Below are positions 54,774 to 63,994 of a stretch of DNA of 64,000 bases, in pieces. A model generated the notes under the pieces. The model was not told the origin of the DNA and made no database searches. It was given only the letters and a program-made list of their open reading frames with translations. The stretch comes from Nostocoides sp. (GTDB lineage: Bacteria > Actinomycetota > Actinomycetes > Actinomycetales > Dermatophilaceae), in contig JADJVJ010000001.1 of assembly GCA_016716625.1 (NCBI GenBank), positions 806,001-870,000 on the forward strand, in the 5' to 3' direction. The first letter of the stretch is position 1, and each line of letters begins with the position of its first letter. A program made the position numbers and the translations under genes.

Positions 54774-55760
54774 GTGACCCTCGCAACCGGCATCGGCTCC
54801 TGGCCGGGAACCAGCATCCGAGAAGCGATCGTCACCACCAGGGACCTGCTGTTGGCCGGCGACGGCCTGGGCGTGCCGTACCTGCCGGAGGTGCCCGGCC
54901 GCGGACCGGGGGCCGACATCATCGGGCGAGCCGCGGGCCTGCTTGTCGACCTGCCCGTCGACCTGCAGCCCTCCGGGTGGCGGCTGGTCGGTCGTCCCGG
55001 TCGGGATGCCGCCCGAACCTCCTCGCTCTGGCGCGCCGACCTCGACGAGCTCGCTGAGGCCTATGACGGCTACCAGGGACCGCTCAAGGTGCAGGTCGCC
55101 GGACCGTGGACGCTCGGCGCCGCCCTGGAACTGACCCGTGGTGAGCGCGTCCTGCTCGACCCCGGCGCCACCGTGGACCTCATCGCCTCCCTCGCCGAAG
55201 GCATCCGCGTCCTGCTCGCCGATGTCACCCGCCTGGTTCCCGGTGCCGAGGTCATCCTTCAGGTCGACGAGCCCTCCCTGCCGGCGGTTCTCGCGGGGGA
55301 GGTGCCGACGGCCTCGGGGTACGGCCGGCTTCGCGCGATCGACCGCGGTGTCGCGGTGCGCGGCATCCGCGAGGTTCTCGCCGCTCACCCCGGGGCGACC
55401 GTCGTGCACTGCTGCCACCCGTACGCGCCCATCCCGTTGCTCCGCGAATGCGACCCGGGGGCCCTGGCCCTCGACCTCACCGGGGCGAGCCCCACCCGCT
55501 GGGAGTCGATAGCGGCAACCCTCGACGGCGGCATCGGCCTTTACGCCGGGGTGTTTCCCACCGACGGCACCGGCTCGGTTCGGGCGGCCGTCCGTGCGGT
55601 TCTCGACGGGTTTGAGCAGGCCGGTCTCGGCGCGCAGCACCTCACCCATCTCACGGTGACCCCGGCGTGTGGTCTTGCCGGACTCTCGCAGGTGCAGGCC
55701 CGTGGCCTGCACCAGCGGGTCGTCGACGCGGCCCGGGAACTCAGCGAGGTCGACGGGTGA
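54774..55760 (+). CDS. MetE-like methionine synthase core protein
   Basis: A 328-residue protein resembling only the C-terminal catalytic barrel of cobalamin-independent methionine synthase. It has GIGSWPGTS, LKVQVAGPWTLG, ILQVDEPSLP, the zinc motif VVHCCHPYAP (His212 and a Cys) and the late TPACGLAG Cys. Full MetE has about 750 residues; short archaeal-type forms use methylcobamide or corrinoid proteins as donor. Homologues lie between mnmA and ligA in many actinobacteria (M. tuberculosis Rv3015c region). GTG 54774 was chosen. The next gene overlaps by four bases. Confidence 0.82.
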   Translation: MTLATGIGSWPGTSIREAIVTTRDLLLAGDGLGVPYLPEVPGRGPGADIIGRAAGLLVDLPVDLQPSGWRLVGRPGRDAARTSSLWRADLDELAEAYDGYQGPLKVQVAGPWTLGAALELTRGERVLLDPGATVDLIASLAEGIRVLLADVTRLVPGAEVILQVDEPSLPAVLAGEVPTASGYGRLRAIDRGVAVRGIREVLAAHPGATVVHCCHPYAPIPLLRECDPGALALDLTGASPTRWESIAATLDGGIGLYAGVFPTDGTGSVRAAVRAVLDGFEQAGLGAQHLTHLTVTPACGLAGLSQVQARGLHQRVVDAARELSEVDG

Positions 55761-56710
55761 GCCGTGGCCGCGCGCCCTGGCAGCTCAAGTGGGTTACCCT
55801 GGTCCTGGTCTGGGGGTCGAGCTTCCTCCTCATGATGGTGGCCCTGCGGGGATTCACGCCCTGGCAGATCGTCGCGGCCCGCATCCTGCTCGCCGCGCTC
55901 ACCCTGCTCGGTCTGCTCGCGCTGACCCGGGGTCGCCTGCCGAGGGACCGTCGCGTCTGGGGCCACCTCGCGGTGTGTGGGTTCTTCCTCGGCGCCTTGC
56001 CGTTCACTTGCTTTGTTTGGGCGGAGACCCGGATCCCCTCCGCGTTGGCGGGGATGGGCAACGCGACCACGGCCATCGCGACCGTCATCGCCATGGCCGT
56101 GCTGCTCTCGGTACCCGTGACGAGGCGCAAGGCCATGGGGATCGTCGTCGGGTTCGTCGGCGTCACCCTCATCGCCCACCCCTGGGACCTCCTCGGGCGG
56201 CCAGACCCGCTCGGCGTCACCGCCGCCGTCGTCGGCGGGGCCGCGTATGGCGTGGGGTGGTCCTACAACCGGCGGTTCCTCGCCGGGGCCGACCTCGGGG
56301 GCCTGTCCCAGCCGGCCGCCGTCATCCTCACCGCGGTCCCGCAAATCCTTCCCGTCGGGGTGATCGCCTGGGCCTCGAACCGGGCATCGCAACCCTGGCC
56401 CTGGACGCCCATGCCGGGTGTGTCCGGCCCGGATCTCCTGCGCGCGGTCCTCGCGCTGACGGCCCTCGGCGTGGTCAATACCGGGCTGGCGTACATGTGG
56501 AACTTCGATGTGGTGCGCGAAGCCGGGCCGCTGGTGTCGGCCTCGATGACCTATCTCATCCCAGCGGTCGCGGTGGTTCTCGGCGTGGTCGTCCTCAACG
56601 AACGGCTCGCGGCGATCCAACTCGTGGGGTTCGTGCTCGTCCTCGGCGCCGCCTACCTCGTCAATCGCCCGGCGGCTCATCTTTCCGCAGCAGCCGGAAC
56701 GAGGAAATGA
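55757..56710 (+). CDS. EamA/DMT family transporter
   Basis: A 317-residue membrane protein with ten predicted helices in two EamA repeats: WVTLVLVWGSSFLLMMVAL, then LGVTAAVVGGAAYGVGWSYNRR and the second LTALGVVNTGLAYMWNF...VSASMTYLIPAVAVVLGVVVLNERL. Members export amino acids, nucleotides or drugs. GTG 55757 overlaps the MetE-like stop (GTGA). Its C-terminus overlaps the convergent small membrane gene by 50 bases. Confidence 0.88.
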   Translation: MSRGRAPWQLKWVTLVLVWGSSFLLMMVALRGFTPWQIVAARILLAALTLLGLLALTRGRLPRDRRVWGHLAVCGFFLGALPFTCFVWAETRIPSALAGMGNATTAIATVIAMAVLLSVPVTRRKAMGIVVGFVGVTLIAHPWDLLGRPDPLGVTAAVVGGAAYGVGWSYNRRFLAGADLGGLSQPAAVILTAVPQILPVGVIAWASNRASQPWPWTPMPGVSGPDLLRAVLALTALGVVNTGLAYMWNFDVVREAGPLVSASMTYLIPAVAVVLGVVVLNERLAAIQLVGFVLVLGAAYLVNRPAAHLSAAAGTRK

Positions 56711-56903
56711 CGCAATAGATGAGCCCGCCGAGCGCGACCACCGCGATCGGGGCGCCGAAGAGGGTGAGGTAGCCCTTGGGATCCTCTCGTGGGCCGCGGA
56801 AGAAGGCCAACTCGACCCACCACAGGATGACGGCGATGAGGGGAAGGGAGATGAGCGCCCGGAGCAGGACCTTGCCCTTGGTCCCCGAGGTGAGGTTGGT
56901 CAT
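56661..56903 (-). CDS. Small membrane protein
   Basis: An 80-residue protein with two hydrophobic segments (about 15-33 and 46-68) and a charged, Asp/Lys-rich C-terminus. I do not recognise the family. It lies 3 bases downstream of the acyl-CoA ligase gene, whose N-terminus begins with the same MTNL residues, and is probably in its operon. Its 3' end overlaps the opposite EamA gene by 50 bases. Confidence 0.6.
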   Translation of the reverse strand: MTNLTSGTKGKVLLRALISLPLIAVILWWVELAFFRGPREDPKGYLTLFGAPIAVVALGGLIYCVISSFRLLRKDEPPGD

Positions 56904-56906
56904 GAC

Positions 56907-58403
56907 CTAGTCCCCGGGCTGGTGGACCTCGCGGCGCAGGATCTTGCCGGTCGGGCCCTTGGGCAGTTCACCGACGAACCATACCTCCCGCGGGTACTTG
57001 TAGGCCGCGATCCGGTCCTTGGTGAAGTCGATGATGTCCTGCGGGGTCGTGGTCGAGCCCGGGCGGAGGGCAACGGCAGCGCCGACGTTCTCGCCGAGGA
57101 GGTCGTCGGGGATGGCGACGACCGCCACCTCAAGGACATCCGGGTGCTGGTAGATGGTCTCCTCGACCTCGCGCGGATAGACGTTCATGCCCCCGCGCAG
57201 GATCATGTCCTTCTTGCGGTCGACGATGGTGAAGTAGCCCTCCTCGTCCATGGTGGCGAGGTCGCCGGTACGGAACCAGCCGTCCGGGATAGCCTCGGCG
57301 GTGGCCTCCGGCTTGCCCCAGTAGCCCTTCATGACGTTGTCGCCGCGGATCGCGATCTCGCCGACCTCGCCGACCGGGACCTCGTTGCCGTTGAGGTCGA
57401 CGCAGCGCATCTCGCAGCCCGGAATCGCCACCCCGATGGTCCCAGGCTTGCGCTCGCGGTCCGGCATATTGAAACTCGCGACCGGGCTGGTCTCGGACAG
57501 GCCGTACCCCTCGAGGATGATGCAGCCGAACTTGTCCTCGAAGGCCCGCATGACCTCCAACGGCATGGCCGACCCGCCGCTGGCGCAGGCCCGCAGGGAG
57601 GAGGCGTCCATCCCGTCCCCGCGCGGGTGGTTGACGATGGCGGCATACATCGTCGGAACCCCTTGGAAAATCGTGACGCGCTCCTTCTCGATGGTCTCGA
57701 TGGCGGCCTCGGGGTCGAAGCGGGGGATGAGCGCGAGCGAGGCGCCGACGACGGTGGCCGCGTTGAGTCCGACGACGAGGCCGAAGACGTGAAAGAGCGG
57801 CAGGCAGCCCATGATGACGTCGTCGCTGGTGACCTCGAGGATGACGGTGGCGCTGCGGGTGGCGTTGAGGTGGATGTTGCGATGGGTGAGCTGAGCGCCC
57901 TTGGGCCGGCCGGTGGTCCCCGAGGTGTAGAGAATGATCGCGTCGTCCTCGTCGGTCCGCTCGCTCGGCTCGGCGATCGGGGTTCCTTCGGGGAGGCCTC
58001 CGGGGTTGGGGCCGAGGGGGTTGCACTCGATGATCTGGGTGCCCGAGGTGGCGGCGCCCTTGGTTGCCTCTGGGACGAAGTCCGGCCAGACGAAGGCGAT
58101 CTTGGCCCCGCTGTCGGTGAAGAAGTAGTCGATCTCCCCGGCCTTGAGCAGCGGGTTCATCGGGACCACGACACCACCGGCGAGCAGGATGCCCCAAAAG
58201 ACGACCGGGAAGGCGGGCACGTTCGGCAGGATGATCGCCACCCGGTCTCCCGGCTGGATCCCGGCCGCCCGCAGGTCGCCAGCAACCTTGGCTGCCATGG
58301 CGTGCAGTTGGCCGTAACTGATGCTCTGACCGTTGATCCGAATCGCCGAGTGCTCGCTCTGGCGTTGGGTGGTCGTCACAAGGTTGGTCGCGAGGTTGGT
58401 CAT
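56907..58403 (-). CDS. Long-chain acyl-CoA ligase (ANL family)
   Basis: A 498-residue adenylate-forming enzyme activating a carboxylic acid to its CoA thioester. The P-loop YTSGTTGRPKG is at 159-169, YGLSETSP near 300, GWFRTGD near 370, the hinge DRKKDMILRGGMNVYP, and the catalytic Lys487 in GPTGKILRRE. The length suits fatty-acyl-CoA synthetases of the FadD type. A ribosome-binding site, CAGGAGA, precedes ATG 58403. It would feed the acyl-CoA dehydrogenase and hydratase elsewhere in the window. Confidence 0.88.
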   Translation of the reverse strand: MTNLATNLVTTTQRQSEHSAIRINGQSISYGQLHAMAAKVAGDLRAAGIQPGDRVAIILPNVPAFPVVFWGILLAGGVVVPMNPLLKAGEIDYFFTDSGAKIAFVWPDFVPEATKGAATSGTQIIECNPLGPNPGGLPEGTPIAEPSERTDEDDAIILYTSGTTGRPKGAQLTHRNIHLNATRSATVILEVTSDDVIMGCLPLFHVFGLVVGLNAATVVGASLALIPRFDPEAAIETIEKERVTIFQGVPTMYAAIVNHPRGDGMDASSLRACASGGSAMPLEVMRAFEDKFGCIILEGYGLSETSPVASFNMPDRERKPGTIGVAIPGCEMRCVDLNGNEVPVGEVGEIAIRGDNVMKGYWGKPEATAEAIPDGWFRTGDLATMDEEGYFTIVDRKKDMILRGGMNVYPREVEETIYQHPDVLEVAVVAIPDDLLGENVGAAVALRPGSTTTPQDIIDFTKDRIAAYKYPREVWFVGELPKGPTGKILRREVHQPGD

Positions 58404-58537
58404 CGAGTCTCCTGGCGCGGGGGCGGGTTGATCCCATCTTCCCCGTATGCCGTGCGGCTCGCTAGGTGTTCGGGCACTCGCGTGCCCGGTGAAGCGTGCC
58501 GCACCCGGGCGTCGGTGGTCTGCGGCAGGATGTGCAG

Positions 58538-60661
58538 GTGACCGACGAGCGCCCCGACACCGCTGCCGAGCCGGTACCCGACGAGGTCCGCCGTGCGTGG
58601 AGCGAGCTGGCTGAGCAGGCGCGTGCGCACCAGTTCGCCTACCACGTCAAGGACGCACCGACGATCAGCGACGGCGACTACGACGCACTCATTCGGCGGC
58701 TCACCGAGCTCGAGGATGCCTGGCCGGCCCTGCGCACGCCGGACAGCCCAACCCAGAGCGTCGGCGGAGCGGTCTTCTCGACAGATTTCGTCGCGGTCGA
58801 TCACCTCGAGCGGATGATGAGCCTGGACAACGCCTTCAGCAGCGAGGAGCTGCTCGCCTGGGCGGCCCGGGTGGAGCGGGAGGCGGGCGGTACGCCATAC
58901 CACTTCCTTTGTGAACTCAAGATCGACGGGCTCGCGGTCAACCTGTTGTACGAACGGGGTCGCCTCACCCGGGCGCTCACCCGGGGCGACGGCCGCACCG
59001 GCGAGGACGTCACCTTCAACGTCCGCACGATCGCCGGAGTCCCGAGCGAACTGAGCGGGGAGGGCATCCCCGGACTCGTCGAGGTGCGCGGTGAGGTGTT
59101 CTTCCCCATCGAGGCCTTCGCGGACCTCAACGCGAGCCTGGTCGAGGCCGGTAAGGCGCCATTTGCGAACCCGCGCAACGCTGCCGCCGGGTCGTTGCGG
59201 CAGAAGGACCCTCGGGTGACCGCGAGTCGTCCGCTGCAGCTGCTCGTGCACGGGATCGGGTCCCGGAGCGGGTTCGACCTGGAAAGGCAGTCCGAGGCCT
59301 ACGAGCGACTGTCGGGGTGGGGGCTACCCGTTTCCCGCCACATGCGGGTCCTGGACACCCTCGATGAGGTGCGGGCGTTCATCGAGGAGTTCGGGGAGCG
59401 TCGGCACTCTGTCGAGCACGAGATCGACGGAGTGGTGGTCAAGGTGGACGAGGTCGCCGTCCAGCGACAGCTCGGCGCGACGAGCCGGGCGCCCCGGTGG
59501 GCGATCGCCTACAAGTACCCCCCGGAAGAGGTCAACACCCGACTGCTCGACATCCAGGTCAACGTGGGGCGCACCGGCCGGGTGACCCCGTTCGGTGTCA
59601 TGGAGCCGGTTATCGTCGCGGGCTCGACCGTCGAGCGGGCCACCCTGCACAACGGCGACGAGGTCCGCCGCAAGGGGGTGCTCATCGGCGACATGGTCGT
59701 GCTGCGCAAGGCGGGCGATGTCATCCCCGAGATTCTCGGGCCGGTCGTCGACCTCCGTGACGGGAGCGAGCGCGAGTTCGTCATGCCGACGCGGTGCCCC
59801 TCCTGCGGCACCGCGCTCGCGCCCGAGAAGGAGGGCGACAAGGACATCCGCTGCCCCAATGCCCGCAGCTGCCCATCCCAGTTGCGGGAGCGCCTTTTCG
59901 GGCTTGCCGGGCGGGGTGCCTTCGACATCGAGGCTCTGGGCTGGGAGGGCGCTATCGCCCTGCTCGAGGCCGGGGTGCTCATCGACGAGGGCGGTCTGTT
60001 CGGGCTGCGGGCCGAGGACATCGCCCGGGTCCCGCTCTACACCCGCGCGGCCAAGCGGACCGACCCGCCAGAGTCGGTCATCGACGGCCGGGTGCTCTCC
60101 GCCAACGGTCAGAAGCTCGTCGACAACCTCGACGCAGCCAGAAAGCAACCCCTCTGGCGGGTGCTCGTCGCCCTGTCCATCCGGCATGTCGGCCCCACCG
60201 CGGCCCGGGCCCTCGCCCAGCATTTCGGCTCCATGGTCGCGATCCGCGAGGCATCGGTCGAGGAACTCTCGGCCGTCGAGGGCGTCGGCGGGGTCATCGC
60301 CGCCTCGGTACGCGACTGGTTCGACCGCGAGGACGCTGCCTGGCACCGCGCGATCGTCGACCAGTGGGCGGCCGACCAGGTGCGGATGGTCGACGAACGG
60401 GACGCGTCGATACCGCAAACGCTGGCCGGCCTCACGGTCGTGGTCACCGGCTCGCTGCAGGGCTTCTCGCGGGACTCGGCCAAGGAGGCGATCCTCGCCC
60501 GAGGGGGAAAGGCCGCCGGGTCGGTCTCCAAGAACACCGACGTCGTCGTCGTGGGGCCCGGGGCGGGGTCCAAGGAGGCCAAGGCCCGCGAGCTCTCCCT
60601 GACGATCACCGACGAGGCGGGCTTCGTCCGGCTCCTGGAGACCGGTTCCGTCGAAGAGTGA
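58538..60661 (+). CDS. ligA: NAD-dependent DNA ligase
   Basis: A 707-residue LigA sealing nicks in replication and repair. The Ia domain (1-about 70) includes YHVKDAPTISDGDYD. The adenylated lysine is Lys128 in CELKIDG. An OB fold follows, then a Cys4 zinc site (CPSCG...CPNARSCPSQ, about 420-445), helix-hairpin-helix repeats and a C-terminal BRCT domain (about 625-707). The GTG at 58538 has AGGA seven bases upstream. It closes the region that starts with iscS/mnmA, as in other actinobacteria. Confidence 0.95.
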   Translation: MTDERPDTAAEPVPDEVRRAWSELAEQARAHQFAYHVKDAPTISDGDYDALIRRLTELEDAWPALRTPDSPTQSVGGAVFSTDFVAVDHLERMMSLDNAFSSEELLAWAARVEREAGGTPYHFLCELKIDGLAVNLLYERGRLTRALTRGDGRTGEDVTFNVRTIAGVPSELSGEGIPGLVEVRGEVFFPIEAFADLNASLVEAGKAPFANPRNAAAGSLRQKDPRVTASRPLQLLVHGIGSRSGFDLERQSEAYERLSGWGLPVSRHMRVLDTLDEVRAFIEEFGERRHSVEHEIDGVVVKVDEVAVQRQLGATSRAPRWAIAYKYPPEEVNTRLLDIQVNVGRTGRVTPFGVMEPVIVAGSTVERATLHNGDEVRRKGVLIGDMVVLRKAGDVIPEILGPVVDLRDGSEREFVMPTRCPSCGTALAPEKEGDKDIRCPNARSCPSQLRERLFGLAGRGAFDIEALGWEGAIALLEAGVLIDEGGLFGLRAEDIARVPLYTRAAKRTDPPESVIDGRVLSANGQKLVDNLDAARKQPLWRVLVALSIRHVGPTAARALAQHFGSMVAIREASVEELSAVEGVGGVIAASVRDWFDREDAAWHRAIVDQWAADQVRMVDERDASIPQTLAGLTVVVTGSLQGFSRDSAKEAILARGGKAAGSVSKNTDVVVVGPGAGSKEAKARELSLTITDEAGFVRLLETGSVEE

Positions 60662-60673
60662 GCCCGAGCGCCC

Positions 60674-61390
60674 TCAGGCCCAGAGGACCTCGCTGGCCAC
60701 CGTGTCCGAGCTCAGCCGGATGAGCCGCGCCCCCGTGCCGGTGCCCACCGCGGCCGGGGCCCAGGTGTCACCCGTGTGGACGATGGCGTAGTACGTCGAC
60801 GGCGCCCCCAGATGGGTGACCAGGCCGTCGACGGCCTCGAACGCCTCATGGGTGTGGCCGGTGGCGAGCACGACCGGGGCCGTATGCCGGGTGAGGGCAT
60901 CGGTGAGGAGATGGCGTTCGCGGAGCAGGAACCACTCGTGGGTGGAGCGGGAGCGCAGCGGATGATGCATGAGGACCAGGGTCGGCCGCGCCGGGTCGAC
61001 CTCGGCGAGTGCCGCGACGACCGGGCCGGCGTGTCCCTCAACCGTCATCGGCAGATTGGTTGCCGCCGTGACGACCTGCCAGGGGCCGAGGGTGGTTGGC
61101 GCGGGCCCGAAGACCGACAGCACCGACTCGGTGTGGTCGTGGTTGCCGGGGACGGCGACCACCGGGACCCCCGGTGCGGAGGCCTCGATGAGGCGGCGGA
61201 CTGCCGCGGCCGCTTCCGTCGAGCCGTCGTCGCAGATGTCACCGGTGAGGAGGACCGCATCGAAGGGACCTCGCGGCGCCGCTACCTCCAACACCCGGGC
61301 GAGCCGGTCCTGGGGAGCGGGCAACTCGGGGTGGCTGACGGGCGCTCCTTGGCGAGCGAGGTGGGTGTCACTCACATGCAGCAGGTGCAT
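60674..61390 (-). CDS. CpdA-like metallophosphoesterase
   Basis: A 238-residue calcineurin-like phosphoesterase with all five motifs: SDTH at 7-10, GDICDD near 50, GNHD near 82, MHHP near 140 and GHTH near 177. The layout resembles CpdA/Rv0805-type cyclic-nucleotide phosphodiesterases, though such enzymes are promiscuous and the natural substrate is unknown. It has no signal peptide and is divergent from a secreted metallophosphoesterase. The gap 61391-61557 holds no clear promoter motif that I can name. Confidence 0.87.
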   Translation of the reverse strand: MHLLHVSDTHLARQGAPVSHPELPAPQDRLARVLEVAAPRGPFDAVLLTGDICDDGSTEAAAAVRRLIEASAPGVPVVAVPGNHDHTESVLSVFGPAPTTLGPWQVVTAATNLPMTVEGHAGPVVAALAEVDPARPTLVLMHHPLRSRSTHEWFLLRERHLLTDALTRHTAPVVLATGHTHEAFEAVDGLVTHLGAPSTYYAIVHTGDTWAPAAVGTGTGARLIRLSSDTVASEVLWA

Positions 61391-61557
61391 GGACCGAGAC
61401 TAGCCGGGGTGCGCTCTGCGCAACCCGACCGGTTCTACGTCAAGAGGGGCCTAAGGGGTCCGCAAGGTGTGGCCAATCACTCCCAAAGGCTCCCCGAGAG
61501 CGTGGGGAGGCTGCGACACTGAATCAGGGATAGCGCTCACGCAGGAGGTTGAAAGAA

Positions 61558-62340
61558 GTGCGTCGTTTGTGGGTCGCGGCTGCGACCATATGTGCCCTCG
61601 CGGTCCCGGGGGCTGTTGCCCAGGCCCGCCTCATCGACGACGGCACCCCGACCTGCCAGCGCATCGCGGTTGCGGCCGGCGACTTTGACGGATCTGTGCG
61701 GGACGTCTCCGCAACGGCCGACCTCGCAAAGAGCCTCACCCCCGATGTCGCCCTCATTGCCGGTGACATCGCCTACCCCGACGGCTCGCTGGCCGAGCTC
61801 AAGGCGCAGTTCGGGGCGTCGGGATGGCCGGATGTGGCTCCCTTGATCCCGGTGCCCGGCAATCACGACTACCGCACGGCGGACGGCGCCGACTACTACA
61901 GCTTCTTCAAGGTCCCGACCTACTACGCCCGCGACATCGGATGTGGCTGGCGGGTCTACGCCCTGAACAGCGAGGAGTCCCAAGCCGAGCAGGTGCGCTG
62001 GGTCACCGAGGACCTCGCCGCCAACCCGGACGCCAACGTCATCGCGCTCTGGCACCGCCCGCGCTGGTCCTCCGGCAAGCACGGTGACAACGCCAACGTC
62101 CAGCCGTTCGTCGACGCCTTCGCGGGTCGTGCCGAGATGTTCATCTGGGGTCACGACCACGACTTCGAACGGGGCTACACCGACGGTTCCTCCTGGTTCG
62201 TTGTCGGTACCGGCGGTCAGGGTGATGGTGAGCTCACCGCCGCCACGGCCGGCTCCCGTCGGTTCCGGGCCACTCCCGGGGTGTTGCGGCTCGAACTGAC
62301 CGACGTGAGCTGGACCGCCCGCTTCGTCGCCGTCCCCTGA
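61558..62340 (+). CDS. Secreted purple-acid-phosphatase-like esterase
   Basis: A 260-residue protein with a signal peptide (about 1-23, ending AQA) and a metallophosphoesterase core: GDFD at 41-44, GDIAYPDG at 69-76, GNHDY at 101-105, WHRP near 160 and GHDHDFERG near 196. GDIAY and GNHDY fit the purple acid phosphatase pattern without its N-terminal fibronectin-like domain, so it is a minimal form. GTG 61558 is preferred: AGGAGG lies about 10 bases upstream, whereas the in-frame TTG at 61549 would be only a base or two from it. Confidence 0.83.
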   Translation: MRRLWVAAATICALAVPGAVAQARLIDDGTPTCQRIAVAAGDFDGSVRDVSATADLAKSLTPDVALIAGDIAYPDGSLAELKAQFGASGWPDVAPLIPVPGNHDYRTADGADYYSFFKVPTYYARDIGCGWRVYALNSEESQAEQVRWVTEDLAANPDANVIALWHRPRWSSGKHGDNANVQPFVDAFAGRAEMFIWGHDHDFERGYTDGSSWFVVGTGGQGDGELTAATAGSRRFRATPGVLRLELTDVSWTARFVAVP

Positions 62341-62371
62341 TCCGTCGAACCGGGGGACTTCAGCCAATTCG

Positions 62372-62432
62372 TGCCGGAGATCGGTGAGTATGCCGGAGAA
62401 CGTTCTCCGGCAATACTCACCGATCTCCGGCA
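62372..62432. repeat. 61-bp near-perfect palindrome
   Basis: The left half 62372-62401 and right half 62402-62432 are complementary over their whole length except for one extra base in the right half; the centre is AACGTT. The word GCCGGAGA occurs twice within each arm, and a GTATGCC word lies at 62388. It sits between two convergent genes and would be a very strong bidirectional terminator, but the arm length far exceeds that need. It may be a mobile or REP-like palindromic unit. Confidence 0.85.
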
Positions 62433-62452
62433 TCAGGCGCAGACAAGCCTGT

Positions 62453-63994
62453 TCAGACCTCGAAGTTCACACCTTGGGCGAGGGGGAGCTTGCCGCTGTA
62501 GTTCACCGTGTTCGTCGCGCGGCGCATGTAGGCCTTCCACGCGTCCGAACCCGACTCGCGGCCGCCTCCGGTCTCCTTCTCCCCACCGAACGCACCACCG
62601 ATCTCGGCTCCGGAGGTCCCGATGTTCACATTGACGATGCCGCAGTCGGAGCCGCTGGCCGCGCAGAACGCCTCGGCTTCGGCCTGGTCCTGCGTGAAGA
62701 TCGACGAGGAAAGTCCTTGGGCGACCGCATTGTTGAGCGCGATGGCCTCGTCGAGGTCGCGATAGGCCAGGACGTAGAGGATGGGCGCGAACGTCTCCTC
62801 CAGCGCCACCCCGCTCTGTTCCGGGAGCCGCACCAGCGCGGGCCGGACATAGAACGCCTCGGCCCCGACGTCCGCGAGTTCGCGTTTACCGCCGGCGACC
62901 AGGGTTCCGCCTTGGGCGACCGCGGCCTCGAGCGCCCCTCGGAAGGCGGCATACGAACCGGCGTTGACTAAGGGACCCACCAGGGTGCCGTCGGCGAGGG
63001 GGTTGCCCACCGGGAGCCGACCGTATGCCGTGGCCACCCGTTCGAGGACCTCCTCGAGGATCGACTCGTGGACGATGAGCCGGCGCAGGCTCGTGCAGCG
63101 CTGCCCGGCGGTGCCGGCCGCCGCGAAGACGACCCCACGGGTGACCAGGTCGAGGTCGGCGGACGGGGTGACGATGGCGGCGTTGTTGCCGCCGAGTTCG
63201 AGCAGGGAGCGTCCGAAACGGGCCGCGACCCGGGGTCCGACCGCCCGGCCCATCCGGGTCGAGCCGGTCGCGGAGAGCAGCGCGACCCGCGGATCGTCGC
63301 AGAGAGCGGCGCCCACGCCGCCGTCGCCGAGGACGAGGGCGGCAACCTGCGGATCGTGCCCGGCCTCGGCGAGCGCCCTGCGGAGCAGGGTCACCGAAGC
63401 GAGTGCGCTCAGCGGCGCCTGCTCCGAGGGTTTCCACACCACGGCATCGCCGCAGGCCAGGGCAACCGCGGCGTTCCACGCCCACACCGCCACCGGGAAG
63501 TTGAACGCCGAGATGACTCCGACCACCCCCAGCGGGTGCCAGGTCTCGGCCAGCCGGTGCCCGGGCCGCTCGGAGGGCATCGTCCGGCCGAAGAGCTGCC
63601 GGGAGAGGCCGACCGCGTAGTCGCAGATGTCGATCATCTCCTGGACCTCGCCCGCGGCCTCGGTGGGGATCTTGCCCGCCTCGATGGTGACGAGTTCGGC
63701 AAGGTCGCTCTTGTGGGTCGTGAGGAGTTCCCCGAGTCTCTTGACGACGGCGCCGCGAGCCGGGGCCGGAACCTCCCGCCAGCTGAGCCAGGCGGTGTGC
63801 GCGCGCGCCACGACCTCGGCGACCTCGGCCGTCGAGGCCCACCGTACCGAGGAGACGATCGCTCCGTTGAGTGGGGAGGTCGCCTGGTCGGACCCGGCCA
63901 CCGCGGACGCGTCGACGCCCATGGCGGTTAGCGCGGTGGTGACGCGGTCCTGCAGGTCGGTTGCCGTGGGCAGAGTCGTGCGCTCCGTGGTCAT
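62453..63994 (-). CDS. ALDH7-type aldehyde dehydrogenase
   Basis: A 513-residue NAD-dependent aldehyde dehydrogenase. Catalytic Cys300 is in AGQRCTSLRR, the base Glu near 266 is in LELGGNNAA, and the Rossmann contact is GSTRMGR. The segment RTMPSERPGHRLAETWHPLGVVGVISAFNFPVAVWAWN is characteristic of ALDH7A1/antiquitin and bacterial piperideine-6-carboxylate (alpha-aminoadipate semialdehyde) dehydrogenases. Lysine catabolism is therefore likely. A lysine aminotransferase would be expected upstream, just beyond the window edge. The gene is complete, starting at 63994. Confidence 0.88.
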   Translation of the reverse strand: MTTERTTLPTATDLQDRVTTALTAMGVDASAVAGSDQATSPLNGAIVSSVRWASTAEVAEVVARAHTAWLSWREVPAPARGAVVKRLGELLTTHKSDLAELVTIEAGKIPTEAAGEVQEMIDICDYAVGLSRQLFGRTMPSERPGHRLAETWHPLGVVGVISAFNFPVAVWAWNAAVALACGDAVVWKPSEQAPLSALASVTLLRRALAEAGHDPQVAALVLGDGGVGAALCDDPRVALLSATGSTRMGRAVGPRVAARFGRSLLELGGNNAAIVTPSADLDLVTRGVVFAAAGTAGQRCTSLRRLIVHESILEEVLERVATAYGRLPVGNPLADGTLVGPLVNAGSYAAFRGALEAAVAQGGTLVAGGKRELADVGAEAFYVRPALVRLPEQSGVALEETFAPILYVLAYRDLDEAIALNNAVAQGLSSSIFTQDQAEAEAFCAASGSDCGIVNVNIGTSGAEIGGAFGGEKETGGGRESGSDAWKAYMRRATNTVNYSGKLPLAQGVNFEV

